Origin: Lactobacillaceae bacterium | GTDB lineage: Bacteria; Bacillota; Bacilli; Lactobacillales; Lactobacillaceae | Direction of reading: 5' to 3' | NCBI GenBank assembly: GCA_031289015.1 | Contig: JAITQG010000073.1 | Span: forward strand, 1-40,443 | DNA length: 40,443 bases | Shown here: in pieces, positions 26,264-34,707 of the stretch | Layout: every line of letters begins with the position of its first letter | How positions within the stretch are numbered: the first letter of the stretch is position 1 | Made by a program: the position numbers and the translations under genes | The notes under the pieces: model-generated | Seen by the model: only the letters and a program-made list of their open reading frames with translations | The model's database searches: none | Told to the model about the DNA's origin: nothing

Positions 26264-27976
26264 TTATAAATCAACCTCAGCAATATTTGATAGATACGCA
26301 TCAATTTTAGCGATACTATCTTGTAAGGCTCCAGCCACTAACGGATTTTGCAAATGCGTCTGCTCAATGATTTCCAAGAAACTTTGCGTGCCCCCGGCTT
26401 TGGCGGCAGTCAGGTAATCCGCCCATGCCGCTGCCTTGTCACCTTCAATTTCAAAGCGTTGCCAGAATTGGAACGCGACCACTTGGGCCAATGTGTAGTC
26501 GATGTAATAGAATGGCACGTCAAAGATATGGCCTTGACGATACCAGAAGCCACCGCGCTCAAGCAAGGGGGCATCCTCACCATATTGCTTGTGTGGCAAA
26601 TACATCTGTTCAAGCTCACGCCACGTGGCTTTTCGTTTAGCTGGCGTCATTGTGGGATTCTCATAGACCACTTGTTGGAAATGATCAACCAAGACACCAT
26701 ATGGCAAGAACTGCAAGGCGTGTAACAGATGCGCATACTTATACTTGGCCGTCGCATCCCCAAAGAATTGCTCCATCCAAGGCCACGCGATGAATTCCAT
26801 ACTCATCGAGAAAATCTCAGCCGCTTCAATCGTTGGCCACACAATCGTTGGTGCTTTAATGGACTTCATTGACTCATATGCTTGGAACGCATGGCCTGCT
26901 TCGTGCGTCAACACATCAACATCGCCACTCGTACCATTGTAGTTAGCAAAAATAAACGGACTCAGTTCATTCAAAATCACCGTCGCATAGCCACCAGATT
27001 GCTTTCCCTTGTGACTATCCAAGTTCAATAAATCATGTTCGACCATGAAATCAAAGAACTCCCCCGTCTCCGGGCTTAATTCACGATACATTTGTTGACC
27101 CAGCGCAACTTTTTCTGCCGTGCTCCCCTTGGGCTTAGGATTGCCATCCAAAAACTCTAACGGCCAATCATAATAATGCATTGTGTCATAGCCAAGGCGG
27201 GTTTGTTGGCGTTGATAGAACTTAGTCGCCACTGGCACGACGTATTTGAGCACTTGGGCGCGATAAGTTTCCACATCCGTGCGGTCATACCCAATCCGTT
27301 GGCGCCGATCATAACTAAGTTCAACATAATCCTTGTAACCCAACGCCAAAGCTTGAGCATGGCGATTTTGGACCATTTGATCATAGATCGCATCAAATGT
27401 CGCTTCATGTTTAGTGTACCAATTCGTCACGGCACTGCTAGCCGCCTGGCGCACAGTTCGGTCCGCATCAGACACAAACTTATTAATCTGTGGCAACGTC
27501 AAAGTTTCCCCATTAAAGGGGATTTGTGCTGAACCAATCAGTTCATTATATTGCGTTGATAATTTATTTTCTGCTTGTGCCAACTCGATGATTGACTCAT
27601 CAAAAGTCTTCACCGCTTGTTCAGCCAACTTGAAAAATGTCGCTGGGTAAAAGGCCTGCAACTCAGCCTTCAAAGGCGAATTCGTCAGCGCTTTGTTGAA
27701 CTGGTTGTCTAGCTCAGCAAACTTAGGACCAGCTTCATTCCAATAATCATCTTCGGCTTTGTAAAACGGATCGTCCATGTTGAGCGAAAAGCGAATTGAA
27801 TACAAATTAAATTGGCTATCAAATAACGCTTGTTGCTCAATCAGTGCATCGAGCGCCGTTTTGGCCTCAGCCACCGTGCTGGCAGTGTTAAAGGCCGACA
27901 AGTTTTGGTCAAATGCAAGCTTAAAGGCGTCAAAATCAACGCGTTCATATTGATAATCTGCTAGTTTTTTAATCAT
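26264..27976 (-). CDS. M3 family oligoendopeptidase (PepF-like)
   Basis: A 570-residue zinc metallopeptidase of family M3. The HExxH site is LTHEAGHAF (about residues 357-365), followed after about 25 residues by the third-ligand region IEAAEIFSMSMEF. The substrate-binding Tyr/His region near the C-terminus is YRQGHIFDVPFYYIDY. The length is close to M3B oligoendopeptidases. It hydrolyses short peptides in the cytoplasm. GGAG precedes the ATG; it is a single gene between terminators. Confidence 0.92.
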   Translation of the reverse strand: MIKKLADYQYERVDFDAFKLAFDQNLSAFNTASTVAEAKTALDALIEQQALFDSQFNLYSIRFSLNMDDPFYKAEDDYWNEAGPKFAELDNQFNKALTNSPLKAELQAFYPATFFKLAEQAVKTFDESIIELAQAENKLSTQYNELIGSAQIPFNGETLTLPQINKFVSDADRTVRQAASSAVTNWYTKHEATFDAIYDQMVQNRHAQALALGYKDYVELSYDRRQRIGYDRTDVETYRAQVLKYVVPVATKFYQRQQTRLGYDTMHYYDWPLEFLDGNPKPKGSTAEKVALGQQMYRELSPETGEFFDFMVEHDLLNLDSHKGKQSGGYATVILNELSPFIFANYNGTSGDVDVLTHEAGHAFQAYESMKSIKAPTIVWPTIEAAEIFSMSMEFIAWPWMEQFFGDATAKYKYAHLLHALQFLPYGVLVDHFQQVVYENPTMTPAKRKATWRELEQMYLPHKQYGEDAPLLERGGFWYRQGHIFDVPFYYIDYTLAQVVAFQFWQRFEIEGDKAAAWADYLTAAKAGGTQSFLEIIEQTHLQNPLVAGALQDSIAKIDAYLSNIAEVDL

Positions 27977-28013
27977 ATTTTACTCCGAATGTGGGGTGAT
28001 GTTGGCAAATAAA

Positions 28014-28058
28014 AAATAAAGGCGCTTAAGCAACAATTGTCGTTAATCGCCTTTATTT
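28014..28058. terminator. Terminator at the end of the decayed toxin-antitoxin block
   Basis: AATAAAGGCG and CGCCTTTATT form a 10-bp stem around a loop of about 24 nt. On the minus strand it is followed by TTTTTT, so it ends transcription coming from 28.1-28.6 kb. Confidence 0.75.
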
Positions 28059-28120
28059 GATTTTACTATAGATTGGGCTTTAATTAACACAATGCCACCT
28101 TGTTTTAGCGTGGACTTCAT
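28043..28120 (-). pseudogene. Short ORF, possible PemK/MazF toxin remnant
   Basis: 25 codons, starting ATG overlapped with the upstream stop (ATGA). The opening KSTLKQGGIVLI resembles the first strand of PemK/MazF toxins (KQGDIVWI), but the frame ends at a terminator after 25 residues. It could be a truncated toxin or an unrelated peptide. Evidence is limited to this short match and to the antitoxin-like pseudogene upstream. Confidence 0.3.
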
Positions 28121-28233
28121 AATTCATCCCCAACTAACTTCATATCGTCCCATTCATCTTCTGGATTGTAAAAACCAAGCCAATTTCTAAAAACTTCATC
28201 TAAAGTTTTAATATCGCTAGTTGTTATTAACAT
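28117..28233 (-). CDS. Small acidic protein of unknown function
   Basis: 38 residues with a good ribosome-binding site (GAGGTG, 5-6 nt before the ATG). It opens LITTSDIKTLDEVF and continues with many acidic and aromatic residues (EDEWDD). Its stop overlaps the next ATG. The layout suggests the end or remnant of a small addiction module, but I do not recognise a family. Confidence 0.4.
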   Translation of the reverse strand: MLITTSDIKTLDEVFRNWLGFYNPEDEWDDMKLVGDEL

Positions 28234-28290
28234 AATTGCACCTCATTTGTATCAACAAACATTTCCGTCCCTTTTTAATACCCCATATAT

Positions 28291-28319
28291 AAAAAAAGGC
28301 ACAAAAATACTGCCTTTTA
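28291..28319 (-). terminator. Terminator after the MazE-like pseudogene
   Basis: Minus strand: AAAAGGCA, an 8-10 nt loop, TGCCTTTTTTT. The AT-rich space 28234-28408 holds no other convincing gene. Confidence 0.75.
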
Positions 28320-28408
28320 CATCATTTCTGCTCAAGAATTGCTTACAAACGTCGAAAACAGTCTGCTTTGCTTGCGAACAATCGCTTCTGACAAATTAAT
28401 TGGCGAAT

Positions 28409-28620
28409 TTAGCCATCAATTACATCCTCCACCATTATTTCTTTTTCATCAATAAAAGTATTTTTAGCCAGCCCGTCAAAAGGGTTTTCCATCTTAGGAA
28501 CGAAAATTAATGAATTATTTTTTTAATGGCCTGGAATTCTTGTCCGACGTTAACTTCTAATGCTGCAGGCAAAGTAATCACGACTGAATTACCTTGCTTC
28601 CGTGCCTTGACAATTGTCAT
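28409..28620 (-). pseudogene. AbrB/MazE-type antitoxin with a frameshift
   Basis: The first 37 codons read TIVKARKQGNSVVITLPAAL and on to GQEFQAIKK, the swapped-hairpin DNA-binding domain of AbrB/MazE antitoxins, and start after GGAGG. At an A7 run (28518-28524) the frame goes to an early TAA. In the adjacent frame the protein resumes as NSLIFVPKMENPFDGL and ends with VEDVIDG at 28409, which is the normal C-terminal part. One missing base explains this. No intact toxin follows, so the module is dead or in decay. Neighbours downstream are very short ORFs. Confidence 0.7.
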
Positions 28621-28813
28621 GTGACTTACCTCCTTAGATAACTTGATTATACGTAGATACCTAAAATATAATCAAGGTACTTGCGTGAAACAGTGTGAAG
28701 TTAGACAATCATAATTACTATGTGAACATCACCCCCGTGTCCTGCAGTAAACACTTCACCCACCCAAGAAATGTTGCATACGCACTTGTGCTATTCAAGA
28801 AAGAAGGAATCTC

Positions 28814-29203
28814 ATGCCACTTTTACGTTTTGATCTGTACAAAGGTTGGGAAAAGCCTAAAATTAAGCAACTCCTCGATATTACCTATGAAGTGATGCTG
28901 GACGCTTTTGGTGCCCCAGTCGGTGACCGTTACCAAATCGTGACCCAACACGAGCCAGAAGAATTCATCATGGAAGATACTGGCTTAGGCTTTACGCGCA
29001 CGGAAAAGTTTGTCTTATTATCCGTTCGCACACGTCCCCGCACCCAGAGTCAAAAGCAACAGTTCTACGCCACGCTGGCTGTTCGCTTGAAAGAAGAACT
29101 AGGCATTCAAGGTAATGATTTAATGATTAACTTGATGACTAATTCTGATGAAGATTGGAGTTTTGGCAACGGGGAAGCCCAGTTTTTGACTGGTGATTTA
29201 TAA
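28814..29203 (+). CDS. Tautomerase-superfamily protein
   Basis: A 129-residue protein starting M-P-L-L-R-F-D, so Pro becomes N-terminal after Met removal. This is the catalytic base of the tautomerase/4-OT/MSAD superfamily. The length (about 130) fits the MSAD-like or cis-CaaD-like group, where two beta-alpha-beta units are fused. The chemistry on its physiological substrate is unknown. GAAGGA lies 6 nt upstream. It is monocistronic, with a strong terminator. Confidence 0.85.
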   Translation: MPLLRFDLYKGWEKPKIKQLLDITYEVMLDAFGAPVGDRYQIVTQHEPEEFIMEDTGLGFTRTEKFVLLSVRTRPRTQSQKQQFYATLAVRLKEELGIQGNDLMINLMTNSDEDWSFGNGEAQFLTGDL

Positions 29204-29212
29204 TAGGCACAT

Positions 29213-29257
29213 CAAAAAAGAAGCTCTCCTGGGTTCAGTTCAGAGCTTCTTTTTTTG
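29213..29257. terminator. Bidirectional terminator
   Basis: AAAAAAGAAGCTCT and AGAGCTTCTTTTTTT with a loop of about 15 nt. It serves the tautomerase gene (plus) and the convergent glycosyltransferase gene (minus). Confidence 0.92.
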
Positions 29258-29262
29258 TGCAG

Positions 29263-30501
29263 TTAATCAACCTGGGCGACGGCATCCATGAAACTCCGCT
29301 CAAACAAGCGCTTATCAAGTTGTTGCTGGACGTGCACCAATTGATAGTCGCGCTGATAGAGCTTGGTTTGATAACAATCTAATAACAACGCTGTCAAATC
29401 TGCTAACGAATAGGTGAATTTCTCTTCAATCCCCATATAACTGGCGACTTCCACCTGTGGCAAATTAGGCACGATGGTATAAACGCCTAATAGCGCGGCC
29501 TCCAATGGTGTAATTGCCAGGGTTTCATAGCGCGAGGTACAGACAAAAATTGCTCGCTGCTTCATCAAAGCAAACAACGAGTACAGCTCATCTTTGGGCA
29601 GGCGCTCGCAGATTAAGAAATCCGCTTGGAATTCAGCGGGAATGCGCTTCAACAACTCGTGCCGGTTAACTTCATTTTCCAGTGCATCCCCCGCAATAAT
29701 TACTTTGACTGGTAATTGTTGTTGCCGCAATGCCACAGCAGCCTCAACCAATAAATCCAAGTTCTTAAAATAATCTAAGCGGGCCACCGTTGAAATCAAA
29801 AACAAGGTGGCTGGGTCAGCTTCTGCAAAATCTGCAATCTCAGCTCGTACTTTGGGCGTTTCAACGCTTGGCACGATAATCGGTGGCACCATTTTGAAGA
29901 TCCGACTAGCAGCTAACCCATATTCGATCAGACAATCTTTTTGCAAGCGTGAATGTTGGAGCACATACGCATTTTGTTGGGCCTTCAGCGAGACCAATCC
30001 CTCGGCTTGACTAGTCATCAAATGCTCAACTTTTGCTTTGGATCCATACGCCTTAACCGCCCCAGTCAATGAATAATGTTCGATAAAGTCCCGCGCAAAT
30101 GGGCCGTGATGCGTGATGAAGCTTGGGATTTGGGTCGGATGATACTTTAATAGCGTGTCAGTTTGATAATACACAATCGGGTCAAGCGTCAATTGTTGTT
30201 TTGACTTAATGGTTTGAACCGCAGATAAAATTGCCGTTTGAACCGCAGCATGCTCCATCCCAAAATTAAAATGCAAAATTAAAACCGGACAATTGGCACT
30301 GGGACGTGCCTCAATTGTCGGCGTTTGAATGGTTTCATCCCGTTTGTATAGAATGATCCCGCCAAGTGTTTGATACTTTTGCAGACAATCAATGATATTT
30401 AATGTGAATGATGACGCACCCACGACATTAGCGACATTATTTGAATCCGGAAAATACTTGTAATTCAAACAGATGATACACGCTCGATTTTTTGTTTCCA
30501 T
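29263..30501 (-). CDS. GT4-family glycosyltransferase
   Basis: About 412 residues, GT-B fold. The N-terminal domain has an acceptor-side FITHHGPFARDF. The C-terminal donor domain holds LISTVARLDYFKNLDLLVEA, VKVIIAGDA and the E-x7-E motif in RYETLAITPLEAALLG (residues about 350-365), characteristic of GT4 retaining transferases. It probably acts on a cell-surface glycan. The start at 30501 is chosen because GGAGGG lies 5-6 nt before it; the upstream extension is not protein-like. It is a single gene. Confidence 0.83.
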   Translation of the reverse strand: METKNRACIICLNYKYFPDSNNVANVVGASSFTLNIIDCLQKYQTLGGIILYKRDETIQTPTIEARPSANCPVLILHFNFGMEHAAVQTAILSAVQTIKSKQQLTLDPIVYYQTDTLLKYHPTQIPSFITHHGPFARDFIEHYSLTGAVKAYGSKAKVEHLMTSQAEGLVSLKAQQNAYVLQHSRLQKDCLIEYGLAASRIFKMVPPIIVPSVETPKVRAEIADFAEADPATLFLISTVARLDYFKNLDLLVEAAVALRQQQLPVKVIIAGDALENEVNRHELLKRIPAEFQADFLICERLPKDELYSLFALMKQRAIFVCTSRYETLAITPLEAALLGVYTIVPNLPQVEVASYMGIEEKFTYSLADLTALLLDCYQTKLYQRDYQLVHVQQQLDKRLFERSFMDAVAQVD

Positions 30502-30624
30502 ACGCACCCTCCATCGTGGCTGAGCATACGGTTTGGCTCCACGATTGCCATTATTATTACAACAAATGTAACATACTCTAATGGCATCCCACAATGCGTA
30601 ACTCGCTTTTTAAGCAGTGCGCGA

Positions 30625-30882
30625 TTAAATGATATTAATTAATAAAGTAAGTAATGTTATGAAAAGAGTTATAAATCCTAATGTGAACCCACACCAAACT
30701 TTGGTGTGGCGTTCTGATGTCTCAATATGCGTCTGTAAGTTCTCGACTTTAATGGTTAACCCTGTGACATCTTTACGAATATCCTTCATGTCATGTTGAA
30801 TTCCCACGATATCCTCGCGTAACCCCTTAAACATCTCAATCAAGAGCGTCATTTGATTTTGTGTTGTGATATTTTCCTCCAT
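30625..30882 (-). CDS. XhlA-like hemolysin/coiled-coil membrane protein
   Basis: 85 residues. An amphipathic coiled-coil stretch (residues 10-55, with repeated DI/DM spacing) precedes a short loop and a C-terminal membrane helix (residues about 63-84). This is the plan of XhlA-type hemolysin proteins that work with phage holins. GGGGAGG lies before the ATG. No holin or lysin lies beside it, so it may be a stray phage gene or a host membrane protein. Confidence 0.6.
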   Translation of the reverse strand: MEENITTQNQMTLLIEMFKGLREDIVGIQHDMKDIRKDVTGLTIKVENLQTHIETSERHTKVWCGFTLGFITLFITLLTLLINII

Positions 30883-30932
30883 TTGCGTACCTCCCCTAAA
30901 TACTCAATACCGTTAACTAACTACTTGAACGT

Positions 30933-30965
30933 AAAAAGGAACAGCATCGCGGCTGCTCCCTTTCT
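30933..30965 (-). terminator. Hairpin with T-tract upstream of the XhlA-like gene
   Basis: Minus strand: AAAGGGAGCAGC, a 6-nt loop, GCTGTTCCTTTTT. It follows a TATAAT (minus, about 30971-30976) and precedes the XhlA-like ribosome-binding site, so it may attenuate that gene. The remainder of 30883-31272 is AT-rich and shows no other gene. Confidence 0.6.
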
Positions 30966-31272
30966 AGATAGCTATATTATAACTTGAATATACAAGTTTG
31001 AACACATCCACTTTCATGATTTTGCATGTATTTTGTTGTCGCTTACTATCAAATAACATTTCGAATATAACCACAAACCGGAAGCTATTGATAGTAGTTT
31101 ATGCAATATCAGTCATTAACCAATGTTCTGGCATCAATTTCGAAATAATCAGCCAAATTTATAATTGCGTACCGTATACTTACCTTGTTCCCGAGCTATA
31201 TTCAACGTTGGGACATAATTATTGCATAACAAGATACCCATCTTGTTTCATATCTGTTGGAGGATATATATC

Positions 31273-32265
31273 GTGAAGATGCAAAACGTTTTGAAGACCG
31301 TCGCAATTGCTGCGGTGGCCGTTAGTTTGAGCCCTGTTTTGACAAGCGCAACTGTTTTTGCCGATGTTACACCAGGCGTCCAATGTATAGCAACCACAAC
31401 CACTTTACCTGGCAACCAAAAGTTCACGAAAGATGTGACCATCAAAACTGGTACTACCTTGATTATTGGAAATGACTTGCGCATTGAAAAGGGCATCAAG
31501 GTTACCGTTGAAGCTGGTGCGAGCCTTGTAGTTAAGGGGCAATTGTTTGCAGTAGATAATGACGTAATTAATAATTATGGTACGATCAATGCACGAACAA
31601 TCGAATTGGAAACACAATCAGTTATTAATAACTACAGCTTGGTCGAAGCTTGGTTTATTTCTGTACATGAACCAGGTATTGCTTTAGATGGTCAGTTAAA
31701 CAATTTGTTGGGTGGAATTACTCGCCCACGCAAGTCAAATCCTACAATTGATTTTGTGCGGCATTCGATTATCGTAAATGGGGACGCAGCTAATTTGCCA
31801 GACTTTAAGTTTGAAGAATTTGGCACTGGTAAGGTTACCCAAATGATGGATGATTCTGGTCGTATCAAGTTATTGAATAATCCAGAATTATTTGGTAAAA
31901 AAGGTTGGCTATATCAAATTGATGGTCTAGGAAGGTCTCAAAATGCAGAAGGAGTCAAAGAATGGATTGAAATTCCAGCTCGTAATGATAAGCGTTTTGC
32001 AGATACGGATGCCTTAGGTGCAATCAAGGTGAATAACAATACCATTACTGGCCTTAAGGGTGGTAATTACTCATATGAATTAACAGCCTATAAGGCAATT
32101 ACTGATAGCTTGCATGATAGTGACCCGCTGTTCTCACTTGACCTACCAACTAATGCTAAGACTTTTAAAGTTCCAACGGCCGGCTTTTATGAATTAACAG
32201 CCAGTTATACTGATGATTATGGCACAGTGTTATTCCCTGATGCATTTACTTTTACAGTTAAATAA
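31273..32265 (+). CDS. Secreted protein with N-terminal beta-solenoid-like region, unknown function
   Basis: About 330 residues. GTG start at 31273 with GGAGG 9 nt upstream; the in-frame ATG two codons later is too far from it. The signal peptide is VLKTVAIAAVAVSLSPVLTS, with cleavage probably after VFA. Residues about 40-130 repeat short hydrophobic/Asn patterns (TTLIIGNDLRIEKGIKVTV, VINNYGTINARTIEL) like a right-handed beta-helix. The C-terminal half ends in an Ig-like strand pattern. There is no LPxTG motif or transmembrane tail, so release or non-covalent attachment is likely. I do not recognise a family. Confidence 0.7.
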   Translation: MKMQNVLKTVAIAAVAVSLSPVLTSATVFADVTPGVQCIATTTTLPGNQKFTKDVTIKTGTTLIIGNDLRIEKGIKVTVEAGASLVVKGQLFAVDNDVINNYGTINARTIELETQSVINNYSLVEAWFISVHEPGIALDGQLNNLLGGITRPRKSNPTIDFVRHSIIVNGDAANLPDFKFEEFGTGKVTQMMDDSGRIKLLNNPELFGKKGWLYQIDGLGRSQNAEGVKEWIEIPARNDKRFADTDALGAIKVNNNTITGLKGGNYSYELTAYKAITDSLHDSDPLFSLDLPTNAKTFKVPTAGFYELTASYTDDYGTVLFPDAFTFTVK

Positions 32266-32319
32266 TTAGTAGGTCAGCCCATTGTCCAAAGCATGAACAA
32301 TAGAATTATATTTGCATTG

Positions 32320-32352
32320 AATCCTGTGATATTTTTATCACGGGATTTTTTT
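32320..32352 (+). terminator. Terminator after the secreted protein
   Basis: AATCCTGTGATA, TTTT, TATCACGGGATTTTTTT. Confidence 0.9.
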
Positions 32353-32404
32353 AAAAAAGCAACCATTGTAATAATGGTCGCAATATTTCTTAATTAATCA
32401 TTCA

Positions 32405-32437
32405 GCGTATATAGTACACGTTATCACCAACGACACC
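32405..32437 (-). repeat. R0: diverged copy of the 36-bp repeat
   Basis: The minus-strand reading starts GGTGTCGTTGGTGATAACG. It matches R7 (39691-39726) over about 30 positions with five substitutions and a 2-bp gap. It is in the same orientation as the seven full copies and sits at the left border of the accessory block, just before the restriction-modification genes. Confidence 0.65.
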
Positions 32438-32513
32438 GGAATTATTAATATTTTGAATCACGAATCGCTAATCAAACAAAACCAAGGATGAATTTTTTGT
32501 CTTATGCAAATAA

Positions 32514-33398
32514 TCATATCAAGGTTGAAAGATATTTATCAATCAATGATTTTTCTTTATCAGAAATTCCACCAAGTTCCACCCACGTTTTTAAAACTTC
32601 TCCCGTTTGGAAAATAATTGGAAAAATATATTTAACTACATCGGCATTACCAAACAATTTTAATCTTTTGTGTTCGGATAGGCTTTGAAACTTTGCTATG
32701 ACTTTATGTGAGTGATCTTCAAAATTCAAATCAGGAATACCACCAGTTCGTTGTCGCCATTCAATCATGATTTTAATTAAATTGTCATATAAATTAGATA
32801 ATTTATTTTGGGTTTGTTCAGGAAAAGCATCTTTTATTTCGCCAGCACCAACAACTGTCGCTAAATTAGGCAACTGCTTCTCAACTTCTTTTTTAACTTT
32901 TTTCTGGTTTTTTCTTTCATCAGGGGAAATATACCAAAAAATACCATACGTTGTTATATCTGTCTGCTGAGCATTTAAATTTTTAATTTTTTCAATAAAG
33001 GCGTCTTGATCAACACGATATTTATTACTATCGTGATTATCCTTTATCTTTAATTCAAGCATGACATGCGTTTTTTCATCAATTGCAAAATGTTCATCTA
33101 ACTCTTGTTTTTCCTTATTACCGTCATTTGTTTCAAATTGGGTAGAGAACTTTTCCAAATGAGTCACCCCATTTTCCGTAAGTAATTCGCGGATGACCGC
33201 TTCAATCCCATACCCTAACTTAATACCATTTGATGTCAACAAAGTACCCAATAAAATCATTTCATAAGATTCTGTTTTAAACAACGTCACTATCGTCTTG
33301 GGTTTTTCAATTAAATTGTCAATAATTTTAGGAATATAAACATCTTTAGTGTTGGGCACTTTCTTATTCAATATTTCTACATTTTTTTTAATATTCAT
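32514..33398 (-). CDS. Type II restriction endonuclease (candidate HinfI-like partner)
   Basis: About 294 residues. I recognise no close family by eye, but a PD-(D/E)xK-like site is visible: D107, then LELK with E115 and K117, followed by a Lys-rich stretch. It directly follows a HinfI-like methyltransferase gene and is read in the same direction, the usual order of a type II system. I choose the ATG at 33398 because GAGGG lies about 8 nt upstream inside the methyltransferase end; the TTG at 33413 has no such site. Cutting at GANTC is inferred from the methylase only. Confidence 0.7.
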   Translation of the reverse strand: MNIKKNVEILNKKVPNTKDVYIPKIIDNLIEKPKTIVTLFKTESYEMILLGTLLTSNGIKLGYGIEAVIRELLTENGVTHLEKFSTQFETNDGNKEKQELDEHFAIDEKTHVMLELKIKDNHDSNKYRVDQDAFIEKIKNLNAQQTDITTYGIFWYISPDERKNQKKVKKEVEKQLPNLATVVGAGEIKDAFPEQTQNKLSNLYDNLIKIMIEWRQRTGGIPDLNFEDHSHKVIAKFQSLSEHKRLKLFGNADVVKYIFPIIFQTGEVLKTWVELGGISDKEKSLIDKYLSTLI

Positions 33399-33402
33399 TA
33401 TG

Positions 33403-34521
33403 CTATCCCTCAAACCCTAACACATTTATTCGATAAGCATCTCTTATTTGTGAAATTGGAACCTTTTTATTGTCACGAATAACAAACCAAACATCCCAAC
33501 CATTTGCATTAACGGAGCTTCCGCTTAAAATACCCCCTAATTTGGATATTCCATAGTCATCTCCGTCAAAGTACAATTCTTTAACATTTGAAATTGTCGC
33601 TGTAATGTCAGATGTTCTAAAATATAATTTTTCTTGTTGATTAATATAATTACTATCAACCAAATCATGAAATTTAACTTTAGGTGGCTTTATGTCAAAT
33701 TTTGCTTGTGTAAATTCATCCAACTGTGGAATTTCTTTATTAACTCGTATCATGGCGTACTTATGATATTTTTCATCACGTTCAATTCCATAAAAATTTC
33801 GGCCTACCCTTTTTGCAATTGCTCCTGTGGTGCCAGAGCCCATGAACGGGTCTACAATTAAATCATTAATTTTAGTTGATGAAATAATTACGTTATACAA
33901 TAATTTATCAGGCTTTTGTGTTGGATGTAATTTTTCCCCACCATCATCTTTAACCCGTTCATTACCAGATGAAACTGGAATATCCCAAACACTAGTCATT
34001 TGTTTTCCACCATTGAGTTCTTTCATAGTTTTGTAATTAAACTGATATTTAGTGTTTTTAGTTGGTGTAGCCCACAATAACGTCTCTTGACGATTGGTAA
34101 ATTTAGTACCTAAAAAATTTGGCGTGGGATTCGTTTTTGACCAAACGATGTCATTAATAATCCAAAATCCCAATTCTTGAAGGACATCTCCGACAACATA
34201 AATATTCTGAAAGGATCCAATAACCCATAGGGATGATTTATCTTTTTTTAATACACGCTGAGCTTCTTTCAACCAAGTTCGCGTGAATTCCTTATAACTA
34301 GTTAAACTTTCAAACTCATCCCAATCATTACCTTCTACACCTTTAAAGTTACTACCATTAGTCCGCTTTAAAGTTCCCTCAACTTGCATGTTATATGGCG
34401 GATCAGCAAAAAGCATATCAACGGATGAATCTGGTAGTTTTTTAAGTGACTCTATGGTGTCGCCTAAGGTTATTGTGTTGAGTAGTTCTTGTGGAAATTT
34501 ATTGTTAATTTGACGCTTCAT
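33403..34521 (-). CDS. HinfI-like adenine DNA methyltransferase (probable GANTC)
   Basis: 372 residues. Motif IV DPPY is at residues 40-43 and motif I DPFMGSG at 224-230, the beta-class order. Long stretches agree with my recollection of M.HinfI: RTNG...GV...W, WVIGSFQNIY, NDIVWSKTNPTPNF and HPTQKPDKLLY. The extra C-terminal region (from about residue 270) corresponds to that of HinfI/CcrM enzymes and contains NGWDVWFVIRDNKKV. It should methylate adenine in GANTC. AAAGAGGTGG precedes the ATG; the stop of a phase-variable leader frame abuts the ATG (TAAATG). It overlaps the endonuclease gene. Confidence 0.9.
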   Translation of the reverse strand: MKRQINNKFPQELLNTITLGDTIESLKKLPDSSVDMLFADPPYNMQVEGTLKRTNGSNFKGVEGNDWDEFESLTSYKEFTRTWLKEAQRVLKKDKSSLWVIGSFQNIYVVGDVLQELGFWIINDIVWSKTNPTPNFLGTKFTNRQETLLWATPTKNTKYQFNYKTMKELNGGKQMTSVWDIPVSSGNERVKDDGGEKLHPTQKPDKLLYNVIISSTKINDLIVDPFMGSGTTGAIAKRVGRNFYGIERDEKYHKYAMIRVNKEIPQLDEFTQAKFDIKPPKVKFHDLVDSNYINQQEKLYFRTSDITATISNVKELYFDGDDYGISKLGGILSGSSVNANGWDVWFVIRDNKKVPISQIRDAYRINVLGFEG

Positions 34522-34547
34522 TTATGCCACCTCTTTCAAGGCAACAT

Positions 34548-34594
34548 AAAAGGCGCTCTTATTCACTTCATCAAGTGAAAAGAACGCCTTTTTT
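34548..34594. terminator. Hairpin before the methyltransferase gene (possible attenuator)
   Basis: An inverted repeat of about 19 bp with two or three mismatches: minus strand AAAGGCGTTCTTTTCACTT, TGATG, AAGTGAATAAGAGCGCCTTT. It is followed by TTTTATG on the minus strand and by TTTTTT on the plus strand. It lies inside the leader ORF region, so ribosomes reading the leader would prevent it from folding. Confidence 0.65.
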
Positions 34595-34616
34595 GATTCG
34601 ACAAATAAACCAGCGT

Positions 34617-34688
34617 TTAAATAATTACGTTGGTTGGTTGGTTGGTTGGTTGGTTGGTTGGTTGGTTGGTTGGTTGGTTGGTTAACAT
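34617..34688 (-). CDS. Leader ORF containing the tetranucleotide repeat (currently out of frame)
   Basis: The ATG at 34688 has an excellent site (GAGGAG, 6-nt gap) and lies 20 nt after the hepT stop. The frame runs M-L-T-N-Q-P-T-N-Q-P through the repeat, then V-I-I-stop: 23 codons. If the repeat gained one 4-bp unit or lost two, the frame after it would be open for 35 more codons (opening RNYLNAGLFVESKKAF, ending ALKEVA) and stop exactly at the methyltransferase ATG. A third register stops at once. The ORF therefore behaves as a phase-variable leader. No known domain is recognised in it. Confidence 0.6.
   Translation of the reverse strand: MLTNQPTNQPTNQPTNQPTNVII
34629..34683. repeat. Tetranucleotide simple repeat (GTTG)13.75
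   Basis: 55 bases of uninterrupted GTTG units (AACC on the coding minus strand), just downstream of a start codon with a strong ribosome-binding site. Long perfect tetranucleotide tracts are typical of slipped-strand phase variation, as in Haemophilus and Neisseria restriction-modification genes. Confidence 0.95.
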
Positions 34689-34707
34689 ACCACTCTCCTC
34701 TTTCTTT

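Noticed and set aside
33399-33413. TTG start for the restriction endonuclease at 33413
   Set aside because: The ATG at 33398 has GAGGG at good spacing; the TTG has none.
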